A stretch of DNA of 64,000 bases from Actinostola sp. cb2023 (taxonomy: Eukaryota; Cnidaria; Anthozoa; Actiniaria; Actinostolidae): assembly GCA_033675265.1 (NCBI GenBank), contig JAUJYZ010000177.1:1-64000 (forward strand), in the 5' to 3' direction. Shown one piece after another: positions 1 through 15,000 of the stretch. Numbering within the stretch: position 1 is the first letter of the stretch; every line of letters starts with the position of its first letter. A model generated the notes under the pieces. That model saw only the letters and a list, made by a program, of their open reading frames with translations. It did no database searches and was not told the origin of the DNA. A program made the position numbers and the translations under genes.

Positions 1-378
1 AGCTAACTGAGAGAGGAAAATGGTCATCTGACACAGCTGCTTATAATTGAGATATATGGACTCAAGTTCTTGAATAAAATTGATTTATTCTCTATTGACT
101 ACGCAATAAATGACCGTAAACATAGTGCACGTGCGTGTTTGCATGATTTCTTTCTTGTTAGTATTAGTTTCCCTTTTAGGGTAAGTAGACTCCCGTTGGC
201 TACCCCTTTTACTGGGATGCCTATGGACGACCTGAATCCAGGCGTGTGAGGTCTGCTTCCTCCTGATCGGGAACCCCATCCTAGAATGTGGTTTATTTTT
301 ATATTTTTATTTTTTTCCGTTTTCTCCTAGCTTCCCCATTGTAAGAAAAGACGAGTAGAGCGGGGCCTAGCAGCAAGT

Positions 379-1915
379 TTGGGTAGTGATGGAGATTTCG
401 AATCTCAAGTGGGTGCTGTTCAGGCCAGGAAAAGTTGTTCATGGATAAATATGGATGGGGTTCCCGTTCAGGAGGGGCAGCCTTGTGCGCTGGATGTTTC
501 GAGTATCCTTTGCGCTTCCCAGGATCCACAGCTTGCTTCAGTATCCCTGAGGGATCCTACGCATTTTATTGCTGGTGGGATTCATACGAACCCGGACGCT
601 TGGGAGAAGAATTTGGTGGGTCACCCGTCGGCGGATGTATTGAGGGATTGGATTTGGAATAAGATTGACGTGTGGAAATTTGGTCAACCGTTTAAGGGTG
701 TGTTCAAGAAGATTCCCTATGATTGCAACTTCCCTCCGTCCAGATGTTTGCCTAACCATGCTTCGTGTAGCCAACATTCTGAGTTTGTGTCTCGTGAGAT
801 TATAAGGCGTTTGACTACTGGGGCTATTCGGATATGGGGAGAGGTAGGATCCGATGACCCGCCTTATTTGGTATTACCACTTACTGTTGAACCAACAAAA
901 CCGCGTTTGTGTTTAGATGCACGTTTTTCTCAATTTGTGGATGAGGGACTCCCCTTTCTCGTTAGACAAGTTGGCGGATGTGCCGAGATATGTCTACAAG
1001 GATTCATTTATGACTACGTGCGATGATAAATCTGGATATGACCACGTGCTTCTTCAGGAATCACCACAGACATATGTGGGTTTGCGCTGGTGGTTCGTTT
1101 GCACGACCCTGCCTTTTGGTTGGAAAGAATCGCCGTTCATTTACCACACGATTGGCTAGGCAGCCTCTGGATATTTTCGAAAGATGGGTATCCCATGCTC
1201 TTTGTATATTGATGATCGTTTGCATGGAGAGTTATTCACGACTTCGGGGCCGTGGTCTACGCCTCCAGCACACAGGTCAGATGGTTTCGTTTGAAGGCTG
1301 CAAGAGCAGCTATTGTTATCGTCTTGTCTACTTTGGTGGATTTGGGTTACACGATTGGGATTGGAAAATCAGTTTGGCTCCGACCACTTCACTGGAGTAC
1401 TTGGGTTTGATAGTTGACTCAAAGAAACAAGCTTTTCTACTTCCTAGGCCTGAACATAAGATAGCGTCGTGGGCTAGTTTGCGGGAAAAAATTATAGACT
1501 GCAAGAGTCACGTGAACGTCAAAACGTTGCAACGTTTTCAGGGAAAGTGTATTTCTTTCAGCTTGGCAGTTCCAGCGACCAAGTTATTTATAAGGGCGAT
1601 GAGTCGGGCAATTGGTTTGGCAAAGGACAGTGGCCAAGTGACTTTAAGTTTGGCCTTTCGTGAGGAATTGGTGGATTGGCGATTCCTGGACTCCTGGATA
1701 TCTGGAAGCCTAGTCAATTGGGCCTTAACATATCCACAAAGGAGATGTTAGCATTGGTGCATGCGGTTCAAGGTATTCCGGGGGATTTTAGGAATTGCAG
1801 AGTGGACGCACAAGTGGATAGCCAAGTGGCCATTGATACGTTTGAGGGTGAAGGAAGTCGTACGTCTCCAGAGCTCACGGCGACCACTGCTTGCAAGAGA
1901 TCAAGCAGTGTTTAA
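379..1915 (+). pseudogene. Reverse transcriptase-RNase H remnant of the YR retrotransposon
   Basis: The first frame (379 to about 925) reads through PYLVLPLTVEPTKPRLCLDARF. It then needs a frameshift at a T-run near 917-925 to continue as LNLWMRDSPFSLDKLADVPR and CDDKSGYDHVLL. A stop at 1157 interrupts the segment just before the RT catalytic box YIDDR at about 1205-1219. A further shift is needed before 1300, and another to read EYLGLIVD near 1394-1417. RNase H-like sequence (STKEMLALVHAVQ, then DAQVDSQVAID) lies at about 1732-1850. The DDKSGYDH and TLPFGWK motifs are typical of DIRS-like RTs. At least three frameshifts or stops make it a pseudogene. Confidence 0.8.
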
Positions 1916-1919
1916 AGCG

Positions 1920-2539
1920 TTATTTTTTTTTTTTGCGGGGGACAGGGCCTCGGATTTGTTTCAAGTGAAGTACTGCAGATGTTTTTCGTTTACCGGATAA
2001 TTCCGGGCTGTTGGTTAATCATTGCTGGACAAAGACGCTACGTGAGAGTGAAATACACGTATTCGCTTTTAAGAGAGGAAGGAATAAGATCATATGTCCA
2101 GTATGGGGGATTGAAGTATATGTTAGGATGTGTGCCTTATTAAAAGTAACGTTGACCCCGGGGTTTCTGTTTGTCCGTCCCGTTTTAAAGTCGGGCGCTA
2201 TTAGTGCTCACCCATTTGATACCGTAGCTGCGCAGGCTAGGCTAGATACTTATACAAAGATTCTGCGTGGACAACTGTCAGGGAACCGTTTTATCATGCA
2301 TGGATTTCGTAGTGGTGCGGCAGTCTCTTTGGCGTTGGCAGGGGTTGGTGTGCGAGACATCATGGACCACATTGGTTGGAAATCCATGCAGTAGGACGGC
2401 GTTGCACTACATTAAACTGAAACAAGTAATGGATCCTGCTGGAGCGGCTTCGATTTTAGCAGATTTGGACCCGCAAATAGGACAAACTTACAAGGACTGG
2501 AATACTTTAAAGGGATTTGTTCCATTCTTTTATCATTAG
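1920..2539 (+). pseudogene. Tyrosine recombinase remnant of the YR retrotransposon
   Basis: The catalytic landmarks are present but split between frames: an Arg in GDRASDL (about 1940-1962), HGFRSG at 2299-2316 (the H-x-x-R pair), HIGWKS at 2368-2385 and the likely nucleophile Tyr in LHYIKL (codon 2408-2410). The stop after WKSMQ at 2392-2394 and the shift needed to reach the nucleophile mean this copy cannot make an intact recombinase. The tail MDPAGAASILADLDPQIG ends at the TAG at 2537-2539. In this family the enzyme integrates a circular DNA intermediate without target-site duplication. Confidence 0.78.
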
Positions 2540-2701
2540 ATAGTTTATAGAATCGGTGGAGAGTTAGATGTGGTTGGGGGTGGATTAGGATTGGGAAAGG
2601 GAGTTGTTTGGATAATGTAAATTAAATAAATGTGAAGTAAATTAAATTGCGAAGTAGTTTGAGCGTACCAACCTAGTCTGGTGTTGATGAGAGACTTGGG
2701 A

Positions 2702-3031
2702 AGGCCAGAGTGGATATCCGCATACCTCATTAATAACAATGTATAGGGCAGAATATTATACTATTCAAAGTCATTTGAATATGGTAATAAAGGCCCTAGG
2801 GAATTGTAAATATGTAAATGAGGTATATATAAAGGAAAGCGTGGTCCCTCTGTGCCACTTCATACAAGTTGACGGGAAGAGTGAAAGCTACCGACCCGCC
2901 CTCCCACCCGCGAGCAAGCGGGATCTGATTCTAACATATTCCACTCTGGGTTACCTTGGCCTTGTCCCAGGCCAGAGTGGATATCCGCATACCTCATTAA
3001 TAACAATGTATAGGGCAGAATATTATACTAT
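2702..3031 (+). repeat. Split terminal direct repeats (B1-A2-B2 pattern) of the YR retrotransposon
   Basis: A 63-bp sequence beginning AGGCCAGAGTGGATATCCGC occurs at 2702-2764 and again at 2969-3031, flanking about 204 bp. Just before the second copy, CCACTCTGG (around 2941-2949) is an inverted counterpart of the CCAGAGTGG inside the repeat. A sequence in B1-A2-B2 form is expected at the right end of Ngaro/PAT-type elements. The matching A1 is not seen in positions 1-378 and is presumed to lie to the left of the window. Confidence 0.65.
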
Positions 3032-6000
3032 ACGTACCCCATCGCAAGTCTCTACCTTACTGAACGTACACGCGCGGTAAAACGTTCGGACAAGAACACA
3101 GGGAGCCCAATATAATACTTATCCACCTATACGTACCCCATCGCAAGTCTATACCTTACTGAACGTAAACGCGCGGAAAAACGTACGAACAAGAATACAG
3201 GGAGCCCAATATAATACTAATCCACCTATACGTACCCCATCGCAAGTCTATACCTTACTGAACGTAAACGCGCGGTAAAACGAACGAACAAGAATACAGG
3301 GAGCCCAATATAATACTTATCCACCTATACGTACCCCATCGCAAGTCTATACCTTACTGAACGTAAACGCGCGGAAAAACGTACGAACAAGAATACAGGG
3401 AGCCCAATATAATACTAATCCACCTATACGTACCCCATCGCAAGTCTATACCTTACTGAACGTAAACGCGCGGTAAAACGAACGAACAAGAATACAGGGA
3501 GCCCAATATAATACTTATCCACCTATACGTACCCCATCGCAAGTCTATACCTTACTGAACGTAAACGCGCGGAAAAACGTACGGACAAGAATACAGGGAG
3601 CCCAATATAATACTAATCCACCTATACGTACCCCATCGCAAGTCTATACCTTACTGAACGTAAACGCGCAGTAAAACAAACGGACAAGAACACAGGGAGC
3701 CCATTAATATAATACTAATCCAACTATACGTACCCCATCGCAAGTCTATACCTTACTGAACGTAAACGCGCGATAAAACGTACGGACAAGAACACAGGAA
3801 GCCCATTAATATAATACTAATCCAACTATACGTACCCCATCGCAAGTCTATACCTTACTGAACGTAAACGCGCGGTAAAACGTACGGACAAGAACACAGG
3901 GAGCCCATTAATATAATACTAATCCAACTATACGTACCCCCATCGCAAGTCTATACCTTACTGAACGTAAACGCGCGGAAAAACGTACGAACAAGAATAC
4001 AGGGAGCCCAATATAATACTAATCCACCTATACGTACCCCATCGCAAGTCTATACCTTACTGAACGTAAACGCGCAGTAAAACAAACGGACAAGAACACA
4101 GGGAGCCCATTAATATAATACTAATCCAACTATACGTACCCCATCGCAAGTCTATACCTTACTGAACGTACACGCGCGGTAAAACGTACGGACAAGAACA
4201 CAGGGAGCCCAATATAATACTTATCCACCTATACGTACCCCATCGCAAGTCTATACCTTACTGAACGTAAACGCGCGGAAAAACGTACGAACAAGAATAC
4301 AGGGAGCCCAATATAATACTAATCCACCTATACGTACCCCATCGCAAGTCTATACCTTACTGAACGTAAACGCGCGGAAAAACGTACGAACAAGAATACA
4401 CGGAGCCCAATATAATACTAATCCACCTATACGTACCCCATCGCAAGTCTATACCTTACTGAACGTAAACGCGCGGTAAAACGAACGAACAAGAATACAG
4501 GGAGCCCAATATAATACTTATCCACCTATACGTACCCCATCGCAAGTCTATACCTTACTGAACGTAAACGCGCGGAAAAAACGTACGGACAAGAATACAG
4601 GGAGCCCAATATAATACTAATCCACCTATACGTACCCCATCGCAAGTCTATACCTTACTGAACGTAAACGCGCAGTAAAAACAAACGGACAAGAACACAG
4701 GGAGCCCATTAATATAATACTAATCCAACTATACGTACCCCATCGCAAGTCTATACCTTACTGAACGTAAACGCGCGATAAAACGTACGGACAAGAACAC
4801 AGGAAGCCCATTAATATAATACTAATCCAACTATACGTACCCCATCGCAAGTCTATACCTTACTGAACGTAAACGCGCGGTAAAACGTACGGACAAGAAC
4901 ACAGGGAGCCCATTAATATAATACTAATCCAACTATACGTACCCCCATCGCAAGTCTATACCTTACTGAACGTAAACGCGCGGAAAAACGTACGAACAAG
5001 AATACAGGGAGCCCAATATAATACTAATCCACCTATACGTACCCCATCGCAAGTCTATACCTTACTGAACGTAAACGCGCAGTAAAACAAACGGACAAGA
5101 ACACAGGGAGCCCATTAATATAATACTAATCCAACTATACGTACCCCATCGCAAGTCTATACCTTACTGAACGTACACGCGCGGTAAAACGTACGGACAA
5201 GAACACAGGGAGCCCAATATAATACTTATCCACCTATACGTACCCCATCGCAAGTCTATACCTTACTGAACGTAAACGCGCGGAAAAACGTACGAACAAG
5301 AATACAGGGAGCCCAATATAATACTAATCCACCTATACGTACCCCATCGCAAGTCTATACCTTACTGAACGTAAACGCGCGGTAAAACGAACGAACAAGA
5401 ATACAGGGAGCCCAATATAATACTAATCCACCTATACGTACCCCATCGCAAGTCTATACCTTACTGAACGTAAACGCGCAGTAAAACAAACGGACAAGAA
5501 CACAGGGAGCCCATTAATATAATACTAATCCAACTATACGTACCCCATCGCAAGTCTATACCTTACTGAACGTAAACGCGCGATAAAACGTACGGACAAG
5601 AACACAGGAAGCCCATTAATATAATACTAATCCAACTATACGTACCCCATCGCAAGTCTATACCTTACTGAACGTAAACGCGCGGTAAAACGTACGGACA
5701 AGAACACAGGGAGCCCATTAATATAATACTAATCCAACTATACGTACCCCCATCGCAAGTCTATACCTTACTGAACGTAAACGCGCGGAAAAACGTACGA
5801 ACAAGAATACAGGGAGCCCAATATAATACTAATCCACCTATACGTACCCCATCGCAAGTCTATACCTTACTGAACGTAAACGCGCAGTAAAACAAACGGA
5901 CAAGAACACAGGGAGCCCATTAATATAATACTAATCCAACTATACGTACCCCATCGCAAGTCTATACCTTACTGAACGTAAACGCGCGATAAAACGTACG

Positions 6001-9000
6001 GACAAGAACACAGGAAGCCCATTAATATAATACTAATCCAACTATACGTACCCCATCGCAAGTCTATACCTTACTGAACGTAAACGCGCGTAAAACGTAC
6101 GGACAAGAACACAGGAAGCCCATTAATATAATACTAATCCAACTATACGTACCCCATCGCAAGTCTATACCTTACTGAACGTAAACGCGCGGTAAAACGT
6201 ACGGACAAGAACACAGGAAGCCCATTAATATAATACTAATCCAACTATACGTACCCCATCGCAAGTCTATACCTTACTGAACGTAAACGCGCGGTAAAAC
6301 GTTCGGACAAGAACACAGGGAGCCCATTAATATAATACTAATCCAACTATACGTACCCCATCGCAAGTCTCTACCTTACTGAACGTACACGCGCGGTAAA
6401 ACGTTCGGACAAGAACACAGGAAGCCCATTAATATAATACTAATCCAACTATACGTACCCCATCGCAAGTCTATACCTTACTGAACGTAAACGCGCGGTA
6501 AAACGTACGGACAAGAACACAGGAAGCCCATTAATATAATACTAATCCAACTATACGTACCCCATCGCAAGTCTATACCTTACTGAACGTAAACGCGCGG
6601 TAAAACGTTCGGACAAGAACACAGGGAGCCCATTAATATAATACTAATCCAACTATACGTACCCCATCGCAAGTCTCTACCTTACTGAACGTACACGCGC
6701 GGTAAAACGTTCGGACAAGAACACAGGGAGCCCAATATAATACTTATCCACCTATACGTACCCCATCGCAAGTCTATACCTTACTGAACGTAAACGCGCG
6801 GAAAAACGTACGAACAAGAATACAGGGAGCCCAATATAATACTAATCCACCTATACGTACCCCATCGCAAGTCTATACCTTACTGAACGTAAACGCGCGG
6901 TAAAACGAACGAACAAGAATACAGGGAGCCCAATATAATACTTATCCACCTATACGTACCCCATCGCAAGTCTATACCTTACTGAACGTAAACGCGCGGA
7001 AAAACGTACGAACAAGAATACAGGGAGCCCAATATAATACTAATCCACCTATACGTACCCCATCGCAAGTCTATACCTTACTGAACGTAAACGCGCGGTA
7101 AAACGAACGAACAAGAATACAGGGAGCCCAATATAATACTTATCCACCTATACGTACCCCATCGCAAGTCTATACCTTACTGAACGTAAACGCGCGGAAA
7201 AACGTACGGACAAGAATACAGGGAGCCCAATATAATACTAATCCACCTATACGTACCCCATCGCAAGTCTATACCTTACTGAACGTAAACGCGCAGTAAA
7301 ACAAACGGACAAGAACACAGGGAGCCCATTAATATAATACTAATCCAACTATACGTACCCCATCGCAAGTCTATACCTTACTGAACGTAAACGCGCGATA
7401 AAACGTACGGACAAGAACACAGGAAGCCCATTAATATAATACTAATCCAACTATACGTACCCCATCGCAAGTCTATACCTTACTGAACGTAAACGCGCGG
7501 TAAAACGTACGGACAAGAACACAGGGAGCCCATTAATATAATACTAATCCAACTATACGTACCCCCATCGCAAGTCTATACCTTACTGAACGTAAACGCG
7601 CGGAAAAACGTACGAACAAGAATACAGGGAGCCCAATATAATACTAATCCACCTATACGTACCCCATCGCAAGTCTATACCTTACTGAACGTAAACGCGC
7701 AGTAAAACAAACGGACAAGAACACAGGGAGCCCATTAATATAATACTAATCCAACTATACGTACCCCATCGCAAGTCTATACCTTACTGAACGTAAACGC
7801 GCGATAAAACGTACGGACAAGAACACAGGAAGCCCATTAATATAATACTAATCCAACTATACGTACCCCATCGCAAGTCTATACCTTACTGAACGTAAAC
7901 GCGCGGTAAAACGTACGGACAAGAACACAGGGAGCCCATTAATATAATACTAATCCAACTATACGTACCCCATCGCAAGTCTCTACCTTACTGAACGTAC
8001 ACGCGCGGTAAAACGTACGGACAAGAACACAGGGAGCCCAATATATAATACTTATCCACCTATACGTACCCCATCGCAAGTCTATACCTTACTGAACGTA
8101 AACGCGCGGAAAAACGTACGAACAAGAATACAGGGAGCCCAATATAATACTAATCCACCTATACGTACCCCATCGCAAGTCTATACCTTACTGAACGTAA
8201 ACGCGCGGTAAAACGAACGAACAAGAATACAGGGAGCCCAATATAATACTAATCCACCTATACGTACCCCATCGCAAGTCTATACCTTACTGAACGTAAA
8301 CGCGCAGTAAAACAAACGGACAAGAACACAGGGAGCCCATTAATATAATACTAATCCAACTATACGTACCCCATCGCAAGTCTATACCTTACTGAACGTA
8401 AACGCGCGATAAAACGTACGGACAAGAACACAGGAAGCCCATTAATATAATACTAATCCAACTATACGTACCCCATCGCAAGTCTATACCTTACTGAACG
8501 TAAACGCGCGGTAAAACGTACGGACAAGAACACAGGGAGCCCATTAATATAATACTAATCCAACTATACGTACCCCCATCGCAAGTCTATACCTTACTGA
8601 ACGTAAACGCGCGGAAAAACGTACGAACAAGAATACAGGGAGCCCAATATAATACTAATCCACCTATACGTACCCCATCGCAAGTCTATACCTTACTGAA
8701 CGTAAACGCGCAGTAAAAACAAACGGACAAGAACACAGGGAGCCCATTAATATAATACTAATCCAACTATACGTACCCCATCGCAAGTCTATACCTTACT
8801 GAACGTAAACGCGCGATAAAACGTACGGACAAGAACACAGGAAGCCCATTAATATAATACTAATCCAACTATACGTACCCCATCGCAAGTCTATACCTTA
8901 CTGAACGTAAACGCGCGGTAAAACGTACGGACAAGAACACAGGGAGCCCATTAATATAATACTAATCCAACTATACGTACCCCATCGCAAGTCTCTACCT

Positions 9001-12000
9001 TACTGAACGTACACGCGCGGTAAAACGTACGGACAAGAACACAGGGAGCCCAATATAATACTTATCCACCTATACGTACCCCATCGCAAGTCTATACCTT
9101 ACTGAACGTAAACGCGCGGAAAAACGTACGAACAAGAATACAGGAAGCCCAATATAATACTAATCCACCTATACGTACCCCATCGCAAGTCTATACCTTA
9201 CTGAACGTAAACGCGCGGTAAAACGAACGAACAAGAATACAGGGAGCCCAATATAATACTTATCCACCTATACGTACCCCATCGCAAGTCTATACCTTAC
9301 TGAACGTAAACGCGCGGAAAAACGTACGGACAAGAATACAGGGAGCCCAATATAATACTTATCCACCTATACGTACCCCATCGCAAGTCTATACCTTACT
9401 GAACGTAAACGCGCGGAAAAACGTACGAACAAGAATACAGGGAGCCCAATATAATACTAATCCACCTATACGTACCCCATCGCAAGTCTATACCTTACTG
9501 AACGTAAACGCGCGGTAAAACGAACGGACAAGAACACAGGGAGCCCATTAATATAATACTAATCCAACTATACGTACCCCATCGCAAGTCTATACCTTAC
9601 TGAACGTAAACGCGCGGTAAAACGTACGGAAAAGAACACAGGAAGCCCATTAATATAATACTAATCCAACTATACGTACCCCATCGCAAGTCTATACCTT
9701 ACTGAACGTAAACGCGCGGTAAAACGTACGGACAAGAACACAGGGAGCCCATTAATATAATACTAATCCAACTATACGTACCCCATCGCAAGTCTCTACC
9801 TTACTGAACGTAAACGCGCGGTAAAACGTACGGACAAGAACACAGGGAGCCCAATATAATACTTATCCACCTATACGTACCCCATCGCAAGTCTATACCT
9901 TACTGAACGTAAACGCGCGGAAAAAACGTACGGACAAGAATACAGGGAGCCCAATATAATACTTATCCACCTATACGTACCCCATCGCAAGTCTATACCT
10001 TACTGAACGTAAACGCGCTGAAAAACGTACGAACAAGAATACAGGGAGCCCAATATAATACTAATCCACCTATACGTACCCCATCGCAAGTCTATACCTT
10101 ACTGAACGTAAACGCGCGGTAAAACGAACGGACAAGAACACAGGGAGCCCATTAATATAATACTAATCAACTATACGTACCCCATCGCAAGTCTATACCT
10201 TACTGAACGTAAACGCGCGGTAAAACTTACGGACAAGAACACAGGAAGCCCATTAATATAATACTAATCCAACTATACGTACCCCATCGCAAGTCTATAC
10301 CTTACTGAACGTAAACGCGCGGTAAAACGTACGGACAAGAACACAGGGAGATCATTAATATAATACTAATCCAACTATACGTACCCCATCGCAAGTCTCT
10401 ACCTTACTGAACGTACACGCGCGGTAAAACGTACGGACAAGAACACAGGGAGCCCAATATAATACTTATCCACCTATACGTACCCCATCGCAAGTCTATA
10501 CCTTACTGAACGTAAACGCGCGGAAAAACGTACGAACAAGAATACAGGGAGCCCAATATAATACTAATCCACCTATACGTACCCCATCGCAAGTCTATAC
10601 CTTACTGAACGTAAACGCGCGGTAAAAAACTAACGGACAAGAACACAGGGAGCCCATTAATATAATACAAATCCAACTATACGTACCCCATCGCAAGTCT
10701 ATACCTTACTGAACGTAAACGCGCGGTAAAACTTACGGACAAGAACACAGGAAGCCCATTAATATAATACTAATCCAACTATACGTACCCCATCGCAAGT
10801 CTATACCTTACTGAACGTAAACGCGCGGTAAAACGTACGGACAAGAACACAGGGAGCCCATTAATATAATACTAATCCAACTATACGTACCCCATCGCAA
10901 GTCTCTACCTTACTGAACGTAAACGCGCGGTAAAACGTACGGACAAGAACACAGGGAGCCCAATATAATACTTATCCACCTATACGTACCCCATCGCAAG
11001 TCTATACCTTACTGAACGTAAACGCGCGGAAAAACGTACGAACAAGAATACAGGGAGCCCAATATAATACTAATCCACCTATACGTACCCCATCGCAAGT
11101 CTATACCTTACTGAACGTAAACGCGCGGTAAAACGAACGGACAAGAACACAGGGAGCCCATTAATATAATACTAATCCAACTATACGTACCCCATCGCAA
11201 GTCTCTACCTTACTGAACGTAAACGCGCGGAAAAACGTACGAACAAGAATACAGGGAGCCCAATATAATACTAATCCACCTATACGTACCCCATCGCAAG
11301 TCTATACCTTACTGAACGTAAACGCGCGGTAAAACGAACGGACAAGAACACAGGGAGCCCATTAATATAATACTAATCCAACTATACGTACCCCATCGCA
11401 AGTCTATACCTTACTGAACGTAAACGCGCGGTAAAACGTACGGACAAGAACACAGGAAGCCCATTAATATAATACTAATCCAACTATACGTACCCCATCG
11501 CAAGTCTATACCTTACTGAACGTAAACGCGCGGTAAAACGTACGGACAAGAACACAGGGAGCCCATTAATATAATACTAATCCACCTATACGTACCCCAT
11601 CGCAAGTCTATACCTTACTGAACGTAAACGCGCGGTAAAACGAACGGACAAGAACACAGGGAGCCCATTAATATATAATAATAATCCAACTATACGTACC
11701 CCATCGCAAGTCTATACCTTACTGAACGTAAACGCGCGGAAAAACGTACGAACAAGAATACAGGGAGCCCAATATAATACTAATCCACCTATACGTACCC
11801 CATCGCAAGTCTATACCTTACTGAACGTAAACGCGCGGTAAAACGAACGGACAAGAACACAGGGAGCCCATTAATATAATACTAATCCAACTATACGTAC
11901 CCCATCGCAAGTCTATACCTTACTGAACGTAAACGCGCGGTAAAACGTACGGAAAAGAACACAGGAAGCCCATTAATATAATACTAATCCAACTATACGT

Positions 12001-15000
12001 ACCCCATCGCAAGTCTATACCTTACTGAACGTAAACGCGCGGTAAAACGTACGGACAAGAACACAGGGAGCCCATTAATATAATACTAATCCAACTATAC
12101 GTACCCCATCGCAAGTCTCTACCTTACTGAACGTAAACGCGCGGTAAAACGTACGGACAAGAACACAGGAGCCCAATATAATACTTATCCACCTATACGT
12201 ACCCCATCGCAAGTCTATACCTTACTGAACGTAAACGCGCGGAAAAACGTACGGACAAGAATACAGGGAGCCCAATATAATACTTATCCACCTATACGTA
12301 CCCCATCGCAAGTCTATACCTTACTGAACGTAAACGCGCTGAAAAAAACGTACGAACAAGAATACAGGGAGCCCAATATAATACTAATCCACCTATACGT
12401 ACCCCATCGCAAGTCTATACCTTACTGAACGTAAACGCGCGGTAAAACAAACGGACAAGAACACAGGGAGCCCATTAATATAATACTAATCCAACTATAC
12501 GTACCCCATCGCAAGTCTATACCTTACTGAACGTAAACGCGCGGTAAAACTTACGGACAAGAACACAGGAAGCCCATTAATATAATACTAATCCAACTAT
12601 ACGTACCCCATCGCAAGTCTATACCTTACTGAACGTACACGCGCGGTAAAACGTACGGACAAGAACACAAGGGAGCCCAATATAATACTTATCCACCTAT
12701 ACGTACCCCATCGCAAGTCTATACCTTACTGAACGTAAACGCGCGGAAAAACGTACGAACAAGAATACAGGGAGCCCAATATAATACTAATCCACCTATA
12801 CGTACCCCATCGCAAGTCTATACCTTACTGAACGTAAACGCGCGGTAAAACTAACGGACAAGAACACAGGGAGCCCATTAATATAATACTAATCCAACTA
12901 TACGTACCCCATCGCAAGTCTATACCTTACTGAACGTAAACGCGCGGTAAAACTTACGGACAAGAACACAGGAAGCCCATTAATATAATACTAATCCAAC
13001 TATACGTACCCCATCGCAAGTCTATACCTTACTGAACGTAAACGCGCGGTAAAACGTACGGACAAGAACACAGGGAGCCCATTAATATAATACTAATCCA
13101 ACTATACGTACCCCATCGCAAGTCTCTACCTTACTGAACGTAAACGCGCGGTAAAACGTACGGACAAGAACACAGGGAGCCCAATATAATACTTATCCAC
13201 CTATACGTACCCCATCGCAAGTCTATACCTTACTGAACGTAAACGCGCGGAAAAACGTACGAACAAGAATACAGGGAGCCCAATATAATACTAATCCACC
13301 TATACGTACCCCATCGCAAGTCTATACCTTACTGAACGTAAACGCGCGGTAAAACGAACGGACAAGAACACAGGGAGCCCATTAATATAATACTAATCCA
13401 CCTATACGTACCCCATCGCAAGTCTATACCTTACTGAACGTAAACGCGCGGTAAAACGTACGGACAAGAACACAGGGAGCCCAATATAATACTTATCCAC
13501 CTATACGTACCCCATCGCAAGTCTATACCTTACTGAACGTAAACGCGCGGAAAAACGTACGGACAAGAATACAGGGAGCCCAATATAATACTTATCCACC
13601 TATACGTACCCCATCGCAAGTCTATACCTTACTGAACGTAAACGCGCGGAAAAAACGTACGAACAAGAATACAGGGAGCCCAATATAATACTAATCCACC
13701 TATACGTACCCCATCGCAAGTCTATACCTTACTGAACGTAAACGCGCGGTAAAACGAACGGACAAGAACACAGGGAGCCCATTAATATAATACTAATCCA
13801 ACTATACGTACCCCATCGCAAGTCTATACCTTACTGAACGTAAACGCGCGGAAAAACGTACGAACAAGAATACAGGGAGCCCAATATAATACTAATCCAC
13901 CTATACGTACCCCATCGCAAGTCTATACCTTACTGAACGTAAACGCGCGGTAAAACGAACGGACAAGAACACAGGGAGCCCATTAATATAATACTAATCC
14001 AACTATACGTACCCCATCGCAAGTCTATACCTTACTGAACGTAAACGCGCGGTAAAACGTACGGACAAGAACACAGGAAGCCCATTAATATAATACTAAT
14101 CCAACTATACGTACCCCATCGCAAGTCTATACCTTACTGAACGTAAACGCGCGGTAAAACGTACGGACAAGAACACAGGGAGCCCATTAATATAATACTA
14201 ATCCACCTATACGTACCCCATCGCAAGTCTATACCTTACTGAACGTAAACGCGCGGTAAAACGAACGGACAACAAGAACACAGGGAGCCCATTAATATAA
14301 TAATAATCCAACTATACGTACCCCATCGCAAGTCTATACCTTACTGAACGTAAACGCGCGGAAAAACGTACGAACAAGAATACAGGGAGCCCCAATATAA
14401 TACTAATCCACCTATACGTACCCCATCGCAAGTCTATACCTTACTGAACGTAAACGCGCGGTAAAACGAACGGACAAGAACACAGGGAGCCCATTAATAT
14501 AATACTAATCCAACTATACGTACCCCATCGCAAGTCTATACCTTACTGAACGTAAACGCGCGGTAAAACGTACGGAAAAGAACACAGGAAGCCCATTAAT
14601 ATAATACTAATCCAACTATACGTACCCCATCGCAAGTCTATACCTTACTGAACGTAAACGCGCGGTAAAACGTACGGACAAGAACACAGGGAGCCCATTA
14701 ATATAATACTAATCCAACTATACGTACCCCATCGCAAGTCTCTACCTTACTGAAACGTAAACGCGCGGTAAAACGTACGGACAAGAACACAGGGAGCCCA
14801 ATATAATACTTATCCACCTATACGTACCCCATCGCAAGTCTATACCTTACTGAACGTAAACGCGCGGAAAAACGTACGGACAAGAATACAGGGAGCCCAA
14901 TATAATACTTATCCACCTATACGTACCCCATCGCAAGTCTATACCTTACTGAACGTAAACGCGCTGAAAAACGTACGAACAAGAATACAGGGAGCCCAAT

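Larger units (their letters stand above)
1..3031 (+). mobile_element. Degenerate tyrosine-recombinase retrotransposon (DIRS/Ngaro-PAT type), right-hand part
   Basis: Contains, in order, reverse transcriptase, RNase H and tyrosine recombinase coding remnants, then a terminal block in which a 63-bp sequence flanks about 204 bp as direct repeats. RT-RNase H-YR order is diagnostic of YR retrotransposons. A B1-A2-B2 end fits the split direct repeats of Ngaro/PAT-type elements rather than LTRs. The left end (A1 and any gag) is not identifiable, and positions 1-378 show no convincing coding sequence. Reading frame is lost several times, so this copy is dead. Its right edge abuts the first satellite unit directly. 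Confidence 0.8.
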
